From Sulfurospirillum sp964441765 (GTDB lineage Bacteria; Campylobacterota; Campylobacteria; Campylobacterales; Sulfurospirillaceae), in the NCBI GenBank assembly GCA_964441765.1, contig CAYTVI010000004.1, positions 1-50,700 on the forward strand: DNA of 50,700 nt, read 5' to 3'. The position numbers and the translations under genes are program-made. Each line of letters opens with the position of its first letter. Position 1 is the first letter of the stretch. The notes below the pieces were generated by a model that saw only the letters and a list, made by a program, of their open reading frames with translations, did not search any database and was not told the origin of the DNA. This document shows positions 1 through 8,986 of the stretch, one piece after another.

Positions 1-54
1 AAGGATCATATCCTTTACACTCTTTACTATCTCCCCGTAAGCTATCTCTCTCAT
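1..54 (-). CDS. fumA: Fumarate hydratase class I, alpha subunit (N-terminal fragment)
   Basis: Only the first 18 codons lie in the window; the gene runs off the left edge. The ATG at 54 has a strong AAGGAG Shine-Dalgarno 5 nt upstream. The peptide begins MREIAYGEIVKSVKDM, which resembles the start of class I (Fe-S) fumarase/tartrate dehydratase alpha subunits of Campylobacterota. It follows mdh (stop at 132) on the same strand after 77 bp, so icd, mdh and fumarase would form a TCA-cycle gene group. The call rests on a short peptide plus context and needs the neighbouring sequence to confirm it. Confidence 0.55.
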   Translation of the reverse strand, partial: MREIAYGEIVKSVKDMIL

Positions 55-131
55 TGAGTCTCCTTAAAAATAGTCAATTCGAGTTTATTATACCTTCAGG
101 TTATGTACATTTCATGTAAAAAAGGAGAAAT

Positions 132-1088
132 TTATTTAACTTCTTTGGTAAAGAAGTCATTACGTAACACACTCAAAAGTCGATTGACCGATTCAACACT
201 TTTGGCAAATTGTTGTTGCTCGTTTAAATTCAAAGGCAGCTCAACAATCCGCTCAATCCCATTGGCTCCTAAAACCACGGGAACACCATTGACGGTATCG
301 TGGTAGCCATATTCTCCTTCGAGTAAAACGGCACATGGGAAAATTGCACGAGAATCCCCTAGAATAGCCTCTATCATCTTTACCGTTGAGTTTGCAGGCG
401 CATAATAGGCTGATGTGCCCATAAAGCCAACGATTTGTGCACCACCATGACGGGTTTTTTCGATGATTTCCTCAATTTCAAGCTCACTGAGCAAATCAGT
501 CAGTGCCACACCATTGACAGAAGAGTAACGAGGCAAAGGAACCATGTCATCCCCGTGTCCACCCATAACGCTTGCGGTGATTTGACCGTAACCAAACCCA
601 AGCTTTTCGGAGATAAACGTTTCCATACGAGAGCTATCTAAAATACCCGCCATGCCAATCACACGATTACGTGGATACTTTCCTTCTTTTAGAGCCACAT
701 ACGTAATGGCATCTAAAGGATTGGAAACAGTGATAATAATCGCTTCTGGCGCATACTGAGATACCTGTTCAATAATGCTTCGTGTAATCTTCGCATTTAT
801 CAAAAGCAAATCATCTCTGCTCATTCCAGGTTTTCTAGGACTCCCTGCAGTAATAACCACAATATCACTGTTTACGATATGCTTGTAATCACTTGAAGCA
901 CTAATAAGAGTATGACTTCCTTCTGGGCTGGTCGCTTGAGAAATATCAAGGGCCTTGCCAATAGCAACGCCCTCTACCACATCAATCATCACAATTTCAC
1001 GACAACTCTTACGCATGGCAAGCCAATAACAGATGGTTGCTCCGACATTTCCTGCACCAATAATTGAAACTTTTTTAGCTTGCAACAC
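132..1088 (-). CDS. mdh: Malate dehydrogenase (NAD-dependent, LDH-like type)
   Basis: Interconverts malate and oxaloacetate in the cytoplasmic TCA cycle. The 318-residue length is normal for the LDH-like MDH family. Visible motifs are the Rossmann loop GAGNVG (11-16), an acidic residue ending the second strand (D36) that favours NAD, the substrate-binding arginines in SPRKPGMSRDD (R85, R91), the D151/R154 pair and the catalytic histidine in GGHGD (H178). The start is GTG at 1088, preceded by GGAAG; a TTG one codon in is also possible. It lies 25 bp downstream of icd, and that spacer contains one copy of the TTACATGTAA palindrome. Family membership is clear. Confidence 0.95.
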   Translation of the reverse strand: MLQAKKVSIIGAGNVGATICYWLAMRKSCREIVMIDVVEGVAIGKALDISQATSPEGSHTLISASSDYKHIVNSDIVVITAGSPRKPGMSRDDLLLINAKITRSIIEQVSQYAPEAIIITVSNPLDAITYVALKEGKYPRNRVIGMAGILDSSRMETFISEKLGFGYGQITASVMGGHGDDMVPLPRYSSVNGVALTDLLSELEIEEIIEKTRHGGAQIVGFMGTSAYYAPANSTVKMIEAILGDSRAIFPCAVLLEGEYGYHDTVNGVPVVLGANGIERIVELPLNLNEQQQFAKSVESVNRLLSVLRNDFFTKEVK

Positions 1089-1113
1089 ACTTCTTCCTTA
1101 TTTACATGTAATG

Positions 1114-3348
1114 TTAATTGAGTGCTTCAAGTGCACGATTTAAGGTTTGACTTGGGCGCATAAAAGCATCAGCTTTTTCACAACACGGTTTATAATACCC
1201 TCCAATATCAAGCGCTTTTCCTTGTGTGGCATTAATCTCATTTAAAATAGTTTGTTCATTGGATTTAAGAGATTGTGCTAAGGGCGCAAATGCTTCTTGA
1301 AGCTCTTTGTCTTCGTCTTGATTTGCCAGTGCCTCTGCCCAGTACATCGCTAAATAAAAATGACTTCCGCGGTTGTCAAGTTCTCCTACTTTTGGTAAAG
1401 GCGATTTATTGTTATCCAAAAACTTACCGGTTGCCGCATCGAGTGTTTTCGCTAAAATAGAAGCTTTTTTATTGCCGATGACGTTATCTAAATGCTCCAA
1501 TGAAGCTGTTAACGCCATAAACTCACCCAATGAATCCCAACGTAAATGTCCCTCTTCAACAAACTGCTGAACGTGCTTTGGTGCTGAACCACCCGCTCCC
1601 GTTTCAAACAAGCCTCCACCATTCATCAAAGGAACGATGGATAGCATTTTAGCACTTGTTCCGACTTCTAAAATAGGAAAAAGATCTGTCAAATAATCAC
1701 GTAAAACATTCCCTGTCACCGCAATCGTATCAAGTCCTTTTACAATGCGTTCTAACGATTCACGAATCGCAGCTTCTGGTGTTGCGATTTTGATATCAAG
1801 TCCTTTGGTGTCGTGTTCTTTGAGGTATTTTTCAACTTTTAAAATCATCTGCGCATCATGGGCACGCTTTGGGTCGAGCCAAAAAATAGCAGGTGTGTTA
1901 CTCAAACGTGCTCGATTAACCGCTAATTTAACCCAATCACGAATCGGTGCATCTTTTGCTTGACACGCACGGTAAATATCGCCTTTTTGAACAGTGTGCT
2001 CCATTAAAATCTCATCACTTGCATTATCAACGATACGCACAACGCCATCACTTGGTACTTCAAATGTTTTATCATGAGAGCCGTACTCTTCAGCTTTTTG
2101 TGCCATTAAGCCCACATTAGGAACTGAGCCCATTGTGCGAGGATCAAGTGCTCCATTTTCTTTACAAAAATGAATGGTCTCTTCATAAATTCTGGCATAG
2201 CTTCTATCAGGAATCAAGGCTTTGGTATCGTGTAGGGCACCATCTTCTCCCCACATTTTGCCAGATTCTCTAATACACGCAGGCATAGACGCATCAATAA
2301 TCACATCGCTTGGTACATGTAAATTGGTAATACCTTTGTCAGAATTGACCATGGCAAGTTTTGGACGCTTTGTATAGCATGCTTGAATATCTGCTTCAAC
2401 TTGTGCTTTTTGCGCTTCAGGTAACTCTGAAATCTTCGCGTAAAGATCACCCAAACCATTATTTGGATTGACACCAAGCTGTGCAAATAAAGAAGCGTGT
2501 TTTTCAAAAACCTCTTTAAAAAAGACTTTCACCGCATACCCAAACATAATAGGATCACTGACTTTCATCATCGTTGCTTTAAGATGAAGTGAAAGTAAGG
2601 TACCCGTCTTTTTTGCATCTTGCATCTGAGCTTCAAAAAAGGCTGCTAGCTTTTGTGTACTCATGTACGTCGCATCAATAATTTCATCTTTTTGTAACGC
2701 TAATTTCTCTTTTAAAACCGTTATATTTCCATCATGACACAAAAGTTCTATTCGCACGTTCATTGGCTCTGAGACGGTGATGGATTTTTCATTTCCGTAA
2801 AAATCCCCCTCATGCATATAGGCAACGTGTGAGAGTGACTCTTTTGTCCATTTTCCCATACGATGTGGGTTTTTTCTCGCATATTCTTTGACACATAAAG
2901 GTGCTCTTCTATCAGAATTTCCTTCACGAAGCACAGGATTAACAGCACTGCCTAACACTTTGGCATAACGTGCTTTAATCTCTTTTTCACTCTCATTTTG
3001 TGGGTTTTCAGGATATTCAGGAATGTTATAGCCTTTTTCTTGAAGCTCTTTAATCGCTGCTTTTAATTGCGGTAACGAAGCACTGATGTTGGGAAGTTTG
3101 ATGATGTTTGCTTCTGGTTGATTGGCAAGTGTGCCCAGATACGTTAAATCATCACTTACTTTTTGCTCTTCTTTAAGCGTTTCAGGAAAATTTGCCAAGA
3201 TACGTCCAGAGAGCGAAATGTCACGCGTTTCTATCTCAATACCTGCTTTTGATGTAAACGCTGAAACGATAGGCAAAAAAGAATACGTGGCTAAAGCTGG
3301 CGCTTCATCAACAATCGTATAGATAATCTTTCCGTTATTTTTAGACAT
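1114..3348 (-). CDS. icd: Isocitrate dehydrogenase (NADP+), monomeric type
   Basis: Oxidatively decarboxylates isocitrate to 2-oxoglutarate with NADP. At about 744 residues it belongs to the large monomeric IDH family rather than the common dimeric family, as in Campylobacter and Wolinella. Recognisable family stretches are KIIYTIVDEAPALATYSFLP at the N-terminus, the SNTPAIFWLD region and the glycine-rich GGGLFETGAGGSAPKH segment in the last quarter. I chose ATG at 3348 because AAGGGG sits 5 nt before it; a GTG at 3354 is too close to that site. A GATAAT-like -10 lies upstream near 3390-3395. It is followed by mdh. Confidence 0.95.
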   Translation of the reverse strand: MSKNNGKIIYTIVDEAPALATYSFLPIVSAFTSKAGIEIETRDISLSGRILANFPETLKEEQKVSDDLTYLGTLANQPEANIIKLPNISASLPQLKAAIKELQEKGYNIPEYPENPQNESEKEIKARYAKVLGSAVNPVLREGNSDRRAPLCVKEYARKNPHRMGKWTKESLSHVAYMHEGDFYGNEKSITVSEPMNVRIELLCHDGNITVLKEKLALQKDEIIDATYMSTQKLAAFFEAQMQDAKKTGTLLSLHLKATMMKVSDPIMFGYAVKVFFKEVFEKHASLFAQLGVNPNNGLGDLYAKISELPEAQKAQVEADIQACYTKRPKLAMVNSDKGITNLHVPSDVIIDASMPACIRESGKMWGEDGALHDTKALIPDRSYARIYEETIHFCKENGALDPRTMGSVPNVGLMAQKAEEYGSHDKTFEVPSDGVVRIVDNASDEILMEHTVQKGDIYRACQAKDAPIRDWVKLAVNRARLSNTPAIFWLDPKRAHDAQMILKVEKYLKEHDTKGLDIKIATPEAAIRESLERIVKGLDTIAVTGNVLRDYLTDLFPILEVGTSAKMLSIVPLMNGGGLFETGAGGSAPKHVQQFVEEGHLRWDSLGEFMALTASLEHLDNVIGNKKASILAKTLDAATGKFLDNNKSPLPKVGELDNRGSHFYLAMYWAEALANQDEDKELQEAFAPLAQSLKSNEQTILNEINATQGKALDIGGYYKPCCEKADAFMRPSQTLNRALEALN

Positions 3349-3438
3349 CTTCACCCCTTAAAAGAGAAATTTTTAGTGCATTATCGTACTCTTTTATTAA
3401 TTTAACTGTCCTTACAGATTAAGAGCAATTTTGAAAGG

Positions 3439-4377
3439 TCAGTTACGGATATTTTCTAGGTGTGTCTCGTAGTTTTGAGTAAAGCTATGTGTTCCATTTT
3501 TGTTTTTCACAAAATAGAGATAATTGGTCTGCTTAGGGTAAATCGCCGCAAAAATAGCCTCTTTGCTCACACTGCCTATTGCATGAGGCGGAAGTCCTTT
3601 GTGCATATAGGTGTTGTAAGAAGAGGTATCTTCTTTGATGCGCGCAGGTGTCACTTTTACATGTGAATATTGCCCATAGTTGAGCGTTCCATCCATCTGT
3701 AATTTCATATCTTTTTTGAGACGGTTGTATATGACAGAAGAAACCAGAGGCATTTCATCAACATTTGCCGCCTCTTTTTGAATAATCGAAGCTATCACAA
3801 TAATGCGATGCCATTTGGCTTCATTAAACTCACCAAAGATTTTTTCGAACACCTCTTTATGGTACTTTTTGGCATGAGAAAGCAAAAAGTGAATCAAATG
3901 TTTTTCATTGATACCAATAGGGATATAATAGGTCTCAGGCACTAAAAAACCATCCACATACGGTGTAGCCGCGCTATACTCAGCCAATAATTTTTCATAA
4001 GAAAGATTAAAAGAGAGGGCTAATTCTGCTAAAAAAAGCTCTTTAGTCTCACCAGGAATGTACGTAATCATCTTCAAAGCGGCTTTAGAGTGGCTTAGTT
4101 TATAAAGAAAATCACCCCGTGTTAAAACCCTCTCTTCGACACTCACCCAACCCGATTGCGGTTTTCCAATGAGTGATAAAAGGTATTTATCCACTTTTTC
4201 ATCAAGGTCAAAATTTTTCTGAACCATATATGTTATAATGTTTCCTATTGAGCCACGTGGTACAAACACAACAGAATTTGAGACCATAGGTCTGGAGAGA
4301 TGGAAAAGAAGCGCATAGATGATTATTAAAGCAACATCACACACAATTAAAAATATTTGGATATTTATTCTACTCAT
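3439..4377 (-). CDS. mltG: Endolytic transglycosylase MltG (YceG-like)
   Basis: Inner-membrane lytic transglycosylase that cuts nascent peptidoglycan glycan strands. One N-terminal membrane helix (about residues 5-28) is followed by a YceG/MltG domain. The IASIIQKEAA segment holds the conserved catalytic glutamate (about residue 202), followed by VIYNRL, LQMDGTLNYG and the C-terminal LYFVKNKNGTHSF motif, all typical of the family. ATG at 4377 is taken as the start; an in-frame GTG at 4395 is possible. Either way the 5' end overlaps the 5' end of the divergent gene at 4319, so both N-terminal helices are encoded on opposite strands of the same DNA. Confidence 0.9.
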   Translation of the reverse strand: MSRINIQIFLIVCDVALIIIYALLFHLSRPMVSNSVVFVPRGSIGNIITYMVQKNFDLDEKVDKYLLSLIGKPQSGWVSVEERVLTRGDFLYKLSHSKAALKMITYIPGETKELFLAELALSFNLSYEKLLAEYSAATPYVDGFLVPETYYIPIGINEKHLIHFLLSHAKKYHKEVFEKIFGEFNEAKWHRIIVIASIIQKEAANVDEMPLVSSVIYNRLKKDMKLQMDGTLNYGQYSHVKVTPARIKEDTSSYNTYMHKGLPPHAIGSVSKEAIFAAIYPKQTNYLYFVKNKNGTHSFTQNYETHLENIRN

Positions 4378-6880
4378 TTTTCTCACATTTATCACATTTT
4401 TGGGAACGCTGATTCATGGTATTGCTATCGATTCGATAAGCTTACCTAAACTTAAAATCGAGCAATTATATATAAAACTAGATAAAAAGCTTATTGTAAC
4501 CATTGAAAAGCTTGAGATAGAAGCTCAAACACAAAACGACACTTCACTGGAAGAGAGTGCTTTTATCATAAAAAATTTTCCACTCATCAATCAGCTTTTT
4601 GAAACGATCAATATTCGCAAACTCAATTATCATAATGAATCTGTGACGCTTTTATTTACACACAATACCTTTTTTGTCCAAAGTCAGCATTTGGATGCCA
4701 ACATTCAACTCATACCCACAGGAAAGCATCAATTTGATGTCAATCTTTTACATGTAAATCTTAAAGACTATCATCTCTTCTTTGATGGGAAAGCATCTAT
4801 TGATCTTGAGAAAAAAGAGTATGGACTGGAAGCCAATTTTAACCTTTTTGGTATTAAAGGCGTTTCAATCATAGACGTCAAAAACAATCTTTTAACCTAT
4901 CATCTCCAATCAGAACACTTCACCAATAATGCTTTAAGTGATTTGATGAATTTTCTAGCGCCTCAGGTAGAACTAGACCCCATTGCCAAAGCATGGATTC
5001 ATGAAAATATCAGAGCTAAAGAGTATGAACTCCATTTTGTTGAGGGGAAGTTTGATTTAAAAACGGGTGATTATTTTCCACTTGAGATACGAGGTCATGC
5101 TTTGGTTAAAGATGCCAATGTCTCCTTTGAGCCCTCAGTTCCTTCCGCGCATGTGGAAGAAATTGGAATTACATTTCAAGAAGACACCCTGACCTTTGAT
5201 ATCAAAAATCCACGCTATGAAGAAAAGCCCCTTGAAAAAGCCAATGTTCATATCTACAATCTTATTGCAAAAGGTACAGGCATTGTTGTTGATTTGAATG
5301 CCACTTCAGCATTGGATGAAAAAATACATAAAATTTTACATGCTTTTAAAATTCATGTTCCCATTGACCAAACACAAGGTGTGTCACCTTCTCACATTCG
5401 TTTGGACATCAAATTTTTACCTTATGACATTAATGCGACGGGGGCTTTTACCATTCTTCCTAGTCAATTTTTACTCAGTGGTATTCCTATGAGTTCTAAC
5501 TTTGGAGAAATTCTTTTGGACAATAGACTGGTGCATCTTCAAAAAACAAATATGCGCTATAAAAATCTGTTTGATATTAATGCAACAGGTACATTTGACA
5601 CCACGAAAGATCGCTTTGAAGGTGTTGCAGATATCAATACACTAACACTTGATTTTGGGGAAATTCACTTAATTGATATTGCTAACTTAAGCGATCAAGA
5701 AGCCTTTTTTACACTGGAAAACAATACAACATTTATTGCACTGCCTTCTTTGGAAGCACAAATGCGATTCTCAGAGGGCAATAACAGCTTTCATTTTAAA
5801 GATATTTCAAAAATTGAACCCTTTTCACCTTTAATGAAAGAATTAGGTTTGTCGCGAGGTGTTGTGGATGTAACAACGAAAGACTTTGAGCATTTTGAAG
5901 CTAATCTCTTCTTAAACGAACTCTCAACACCCTTTCGTAACAATCAAGAGCCCCTTACAGCGCTTACATTGCATTTAACAACCGATACTAAAACACTGGA
6001 TGCCATCAGTGATGATGGTAAACTTTCATTGCATTATGATACAGCACTGAGCTTACATGTAAAAGATTTAAATCTCTCGATTGCCCAAAACGAAAAGACG
6101 TTTGACGTTCCTCTTGATGTCACCATCATAGGGGAAAACTCCTCCTTTCATATTCAAGAGAGCAATAAAACCATCTTAAGTGACCACTATACTTTAAAGC
6201 TTAAAGAATCCAAGGTACAGTTAAATGCTAAAAAAGATAAAACACATTTTGAATTTGAACAAGACAAAAATTACTTGCGCATCCATGGCGTATCCATGAG
6301 CGAACACTTTACCAATGCTTTATTAGGAAGTCACTATTTTGATAAAGGAGATTTTTCGTTACAAATTGAAGGTAAAAATAGCAAAGAGCAAAATGGAACG
6401 TTCATCTTGCAACAAACCTATATCAAAGACCTTAAATTTTTTAATAATCTCATGGCAACCATCAATACCATTCCTTCACTGCTTGTCTTTAATGACCCAA
6501 ATTTTAGTCAACAAGGCTATTTTGTCCAAAATGGCTATATCGAATTTGTTCAAAAAGGAGATATTCTTTATATCACCGAAATGCAATTACGTGGGAGCAG
6601 TGCTGATATTGTGGGGGGTGGTGAAGTAAACCTCATCACAGATAAACTTGATTTAAACCTTCAAATCCGAACGCTCAAAACCTTTAGTTCTGCTATCGAT
6701 ATGATACCGCTTGTAGGTGGTTTGATTTTAGGAGACGATAAGAGAATTTCGACCAATATCAGTGTAACAGGAAACGTAAGTGACCCAAAAATCGAAACGC
6801 ACCTTATCTCAGATACCCTAATGAGTCCTGTTAATATCATCAAAAGAACCTTAGAATTACCGCTAGAACTCTTTAAATAA
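4319..6880 (+). CDS. AsmA-like / DUF3971 envelope protein
   Basis: An 853-residue protein with one N-terminal membrane helix (about 12-34) and a long beta-rich periplasmic part. The last 200 residues (from about GDFSLQIEGKNSK to the end) look like the AsmA-like C-terminal domain, with repeated short strands, GGGEVNLITDKLDLNL and VTGNVSDPKIE. Family members (AsmA, TamB, YhdP) form bridge-like proteins implicated in phospholipid transport or outer-membrane homeostasis, so an envelope role is inferred and no substrate can be assigned. It starts head to head with mltG and its 3' end overlaps gph by 8 bp. Two TTACATGTAA copies lie inside, encoding LHVN and LHVK. Confidence 0.8.
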   Translation: MIIKATSHTIKNIWIFILLIFLTFITFLGTLIHGIAIDSISLPKLKIEQLYIKLDKKLIVTIEKLEIEAQTQNDTSLEESAFIIKNFPLINQLFETINIRKLNYHNESVTLLFTHNTFFVQSQHLDANIQLIPTGKHQFDVNLLHVNLKDYHLFFDGKASIDLEKKEYGLEANFNLFGIKGVSIIDVKNNLLTYHLQSEHFTNNALSDLMNFLAPQVELDPIAKAWIHENIRAKEYELHFVEGKFDLKTGDYFPLEIRGHALVKDANVSFEPSVPSAHVEEIGITFQEDTLTFDIKNPRYEEKPLEKANVHIYNLIAKGTGIVVDLNATSALDEKIHKILHAFKIHVPIDQTQGVSPSHIRLDIKFLPYDINATGAFTILPSQFLLSGIPMSSNFGEILLDNRLVHLQKTNMRYKNLFDINATGTFDTTKDRFEGVADINTLTLDFGEIHLIDIANLSDQEAFFTLENNTTFIALPSLEAQMRFSEGNNSFHFKDISKIEPFSPLMKELGLSRGVVDVTTKDFEHFEANLFLNELSTPFRNNQEPLTALTLHLTTDTKTLDAISDDGKLSLHYDTALSLHVKDLNLSIAQNEKTFDVPLDVTIIGENSSFHIQESNKTILSDHYTLKLKESKVQLNAKKDKTHFEFEQDKNYLRIHGVSMSEHFTNALLGSHYFDKGDFSLQIEGKNSKEQNGTFILQQTYIKDLKFFNNLMATINTIPSLLVFNDPNFSQQGYFVQNGYIEFVQKGDILYITEMQLRGSSADIVGGGEVNLITDKLDLNLQIRTLKTFSSAIDMIPLVGGLILGDDKRISTNISVTGNVSDPKIETHLISDTLMSPVNIIKRTLELPLELFK

Positions 6881-7043
6881 GAATGTGAAATAACCCTATA
6901 AGTTCTCTAATATTTTTAGCACGCATAGAAGCGGTATCGCTTTTGCCATAACCCCAATCAGCAAAGATAAAAGGAATATCTGCATTTTGTGCGGCATATT
7001 CATCTTTAATGCTATCGCCTACTAACATGGTGCGTTCTTTTAA
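6873..7043 (-). CDS. gph: Phosphoglycolate phosphatase, HAD family (C-terminal fragment)
   Basis: Only the last 56 or so codons are present; the 5' part is lost in the assembly gap at 7044. The fragment carries the HAD motif with MLVGDSIKDEYAAQNA followed by WGYGKSD, typical of phosphoglycolate phosphatases, which remove phosphate from 2-phosphoglycolate. Family members run about 210-220 residues, so around 150 codons must be hidden. An apparent reading frame into the upstream GNAT gene exists only because the gap was filled with 100 Ns; it is not a fusion. The 3' end overlaps the convergent AsmA-like gene by 8 bp. Confidence 0.7.
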   Translation of the reverse strand, partial: LKERTMLVGDSIKDEYAAQNADIPFIFADWGYGKSDTASMRAKNIRELIGLFHILI

Positions 7044-7143
7044 NNNNNNNNNNNNNNNNNNNNNNNNNNNNNNNNNNNNNNNNNNNNNNNNNNNNNNNNN
7101 NNNNNNNNNNNNNNNNNNNNNNNNNNNNNNNNNNNNNNNNNNN
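7044..7143. other. Assembly gap (100 N), true length unknown
   Basis: Exactly 100 N, the conventional placeholder for a scaffold gap of unknown size. The flanks share no overlap. The missing DNA should contain the end of the GNAT gene and most of gph, so the real gap is probably at least 450 bp. Confidence 0.95.
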
Positions 7144-7592
7144 ATGGTTGCAATACGATTAAGATTGCCCCACTCTTTAAACCCTATTTTTTTAAAAAGC
7201 TTCAAACTTGCAGGATTGTCTGCAAAAATAAGGGCTAAAAGCGTTTTGATATCGGAGTGTTTAGCCTGTTCTATCGCTTCGGTTAAAAACTGTTGCCCCA
7301 GTTTTTTGCCTTGGAAATTTTTATCGATATAGATGTTAATACGGGCACTATGGCGGTACGCAAATAAATTGGCATAAAAAGGCTGAATGCTAACCCAAGC
7401 GATAATTCTCCCATGATACTCTTTAACTAAAATAGGATAGGTATCGCTATGCGCATGAAACCATTCTAGCTTATCAGCAACGCTGACCACTTTACTATCA
7501 GCCGTTGAAATACCGTCTATGATGGCTTCATTATAAATTTTAATAATTTCTGGTAAATCCTCTAATGTTGCACGCCGTAACTCATTTAACAT
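7144..7592 (-). CDS. GNAT-family N-acetyltransferase, phosphinothricin-acetyltransferase-like (3' end in gap)
   Basis: The 149 visible residues start MLNELRRATLEDLPEI and continue with the GNAT fold: IAWVSIQPF, then the acetyl-CoA loop IYIDKNFQGKKLGQQFL (Q/R-x-x-G-x-G/K-like) and ADNPASLKLFKKIGFKEWG, which match the PAT/BAR subgroup. These enzymes acetylate small amines using acetyl-CoA; the natural substrate is unknown. The last 15-25 residues fall in the assembly gap. The start at 7592 has only a weak ribosome site. Confidence 0.75.
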
Positions 7593-7640
7593 TATACTTT
7601 ATCCCTTATGCAATTTTTTTGATTTTACCTAATCTTTTCT

Positions 7641-7982
7641 TTACTCCATCTCAAGTCGCATGAGGTACATCTCTTCACCATCGATGACTTTGCAATCTGT
7701 GCTTTTACATGTAGGACATTCAAAGGCATTATTTTGAATGCTACTTTGTTTATCGCACGCTTGACAATGAAGAATAACATCTTGAAGATGCATGGTAAAT
7801 TTAGCGCCATCGCACATCGTACCTTCTTTAAAAGTCTCAAAAGCCGTTTCCAAAAGATGAGGCTCTACGCCACTGAGTTTTCCGATTTTGATTTCAACGT
7901 GAGTGACTTTTGCCATATTATGGTCTTTGGCATTTTGTTCGCACATATCAAGAAGTGCATTGACAATTGAAAACTCGTGCAT
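7641..7982 (-). CDS. hypA: Hydrogenase nickel incorporation protein HypA
   Basis: Small nickel chaperone that works with HypB to deliver Ni to hydrogenase large subunits. I take the ATG at 7982 as start because HypA proteins begin MHEFS, where the N-terminal Met-His-Glu binds nickel. The zinc-binding site has two CxxC pairs, CQAC and CPTC. The 113-residue length is typical. The start shares one base with the hypE stop (TAATG), and AAGGA precedes it, so it is the last gene of a hypBCDEA operon. A near-copy of the palindrome (TTACATGTAG, 7705-7714) encodes part of CPTCK. Confidence 0.95.
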   Translation of the reverse strand: MHEFSIVNALLDMCEQNAKDHNMAKVTHVEIKIGKLSGVEPHLLETAFETFKEGTMCDGAKFTMHLQDVILHCQACDKQSSIQNNAFECPTCKSTDCKVIDGEEMYLMRLEME

Positions 7983-8986
7983 TAACAAATCCTTGGCAAT
8001 AATTCACCTTTAGGTGGCTCTAAAAAACGTTCACTGCCCCATGGTGTATGTAAGATGACTTTGTCATTAAAACGTTGGCTCACACGACCAATCATCGCTG
8101 CATCTTTTGTCTCTTCGTACTTCGATAAAACGTCCAATGCTTTTTGAACTTCCGAAGCTGGTACGCACATAACCATCGTTCCCTCATTAGCAAACTCGTA
8201 GGGTTCAAAGCCTAAAAGCTCACAAATACCCTTAACCTCATCCGCAACGGGGATATGCTCTTCATACACTTCAATGCACACATGAGAGGTTTGCGCCCAC
8301 TCATTAAGCACGGCACTTAGTCCTCCTCTGGTCGCATCGCGTAAAGCGTTTATTTTAACCCCTGCGTTAATCAGTCCTTCCACACTCTTCCAAAGTGTCG
8401 CACAATCTGTTTGCAAATCACTCTCAAGCTCTATCTCTTCTCGTTGAGCCAAGATACACGCGCCATGGTTACCCACTTGGTGTGAAACGATAATGCAATC
8501 TTCCGCATGAAGGTTGTGCGCAGAGATGCCCTCATACATAATTTCTCCAATACCAGCGGTGTTGATAAACAAACCATCCACACCCCCTCTTGGAATCACT
8601 TTTGTATCACCTGCGACGATTTTTACACCGCTTTTTGCCATCTCTTCACGCATGGAAATGACAATTTGCTCTAGTTTATCAAACTCAAAACCCTCTTCTA
8701 TCATAAATGAACAGGTCAAATATTTTGGACGAGCCCCCATCATAGCAAGGTCATTAACCGTACCTGCAATGGCAAGTTTACCGATATTGCCACCGTTAAA
8801 AAAAAGCGGTGAAACGGTAAATGAGTCTGTTGTAAAGGCTAACTTATGGCTTTGCATCACCACCGATGCTGCATCTTCCATACGCAATAAGATATCATTT
8901 TCAAAGTGCTTAAAAAACAAATCCTTAATCAAGCTCTGTGTCTCTTCTCCACCACCACCGTGTGAGAGCAATATTCGTTTACTCAC
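7982..8986 (-). CDS. hypE: Hydrogenase maturation protein HypE (carbamoyl dehydratase)
   Basis: Receives a carbamoyl group from HypF on its C-terminal cysteine and dehydrates it with ATP to a thiocyanate, the source of the CN ligands of the NiFe site. The 334 residues end in PRIC, giving the required terminal cysteine. The PurM/AIR-synthase-like fold is visible: N-terminal LSHGGGGEE, the VVAGDTKVIPRG segment, and DATRGGLSAVLNEWA. GTG at 8986 is the start, with AAGGAG 6 nt before it; the 5' end overlaps hypD by 8 bp. Confidence 0.97.
   Translation of the reverse strand: MSKRILLSHGGGGEETQSLIKDLFFKHFENDILLRMEDAASVVMQSHKLAFTTDSFTVSPLFFNGGNIGKLAIAGTVNDLAMMGARPKYLTCSFMIEEGFEFDKLEQIVISMREEMAKSGVKIVAGDTKVIPRGGVDGLFINTAGIGEIMYEGISAHNLHAEDCIIVSHQVGNHGACILAQREEIELESDLQTDCATLWKSVEGLINAGVKINALRDATRGGLSAVLNEWAQTSHVCIEVYEEHIPVADEVKGICELLGFEPYEFANEGTMVMCVPASEVQKALDVLSKYEETKDAAMIGRVSQRFNDKVILHTPWGSERFLEPPKGELLPRIC

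Noticed and set aside
103..306. Plus-strand reading frame over the end of mdh
   Set aside because: It is antisense to the well-supported mdh gene with no ribosome site.
6873..7592. A single GNAT-HAD fusion protein
   Set aside because: The frame is continuous only through 100 N placeholder bases; the pieces belong to two incomplete genes.
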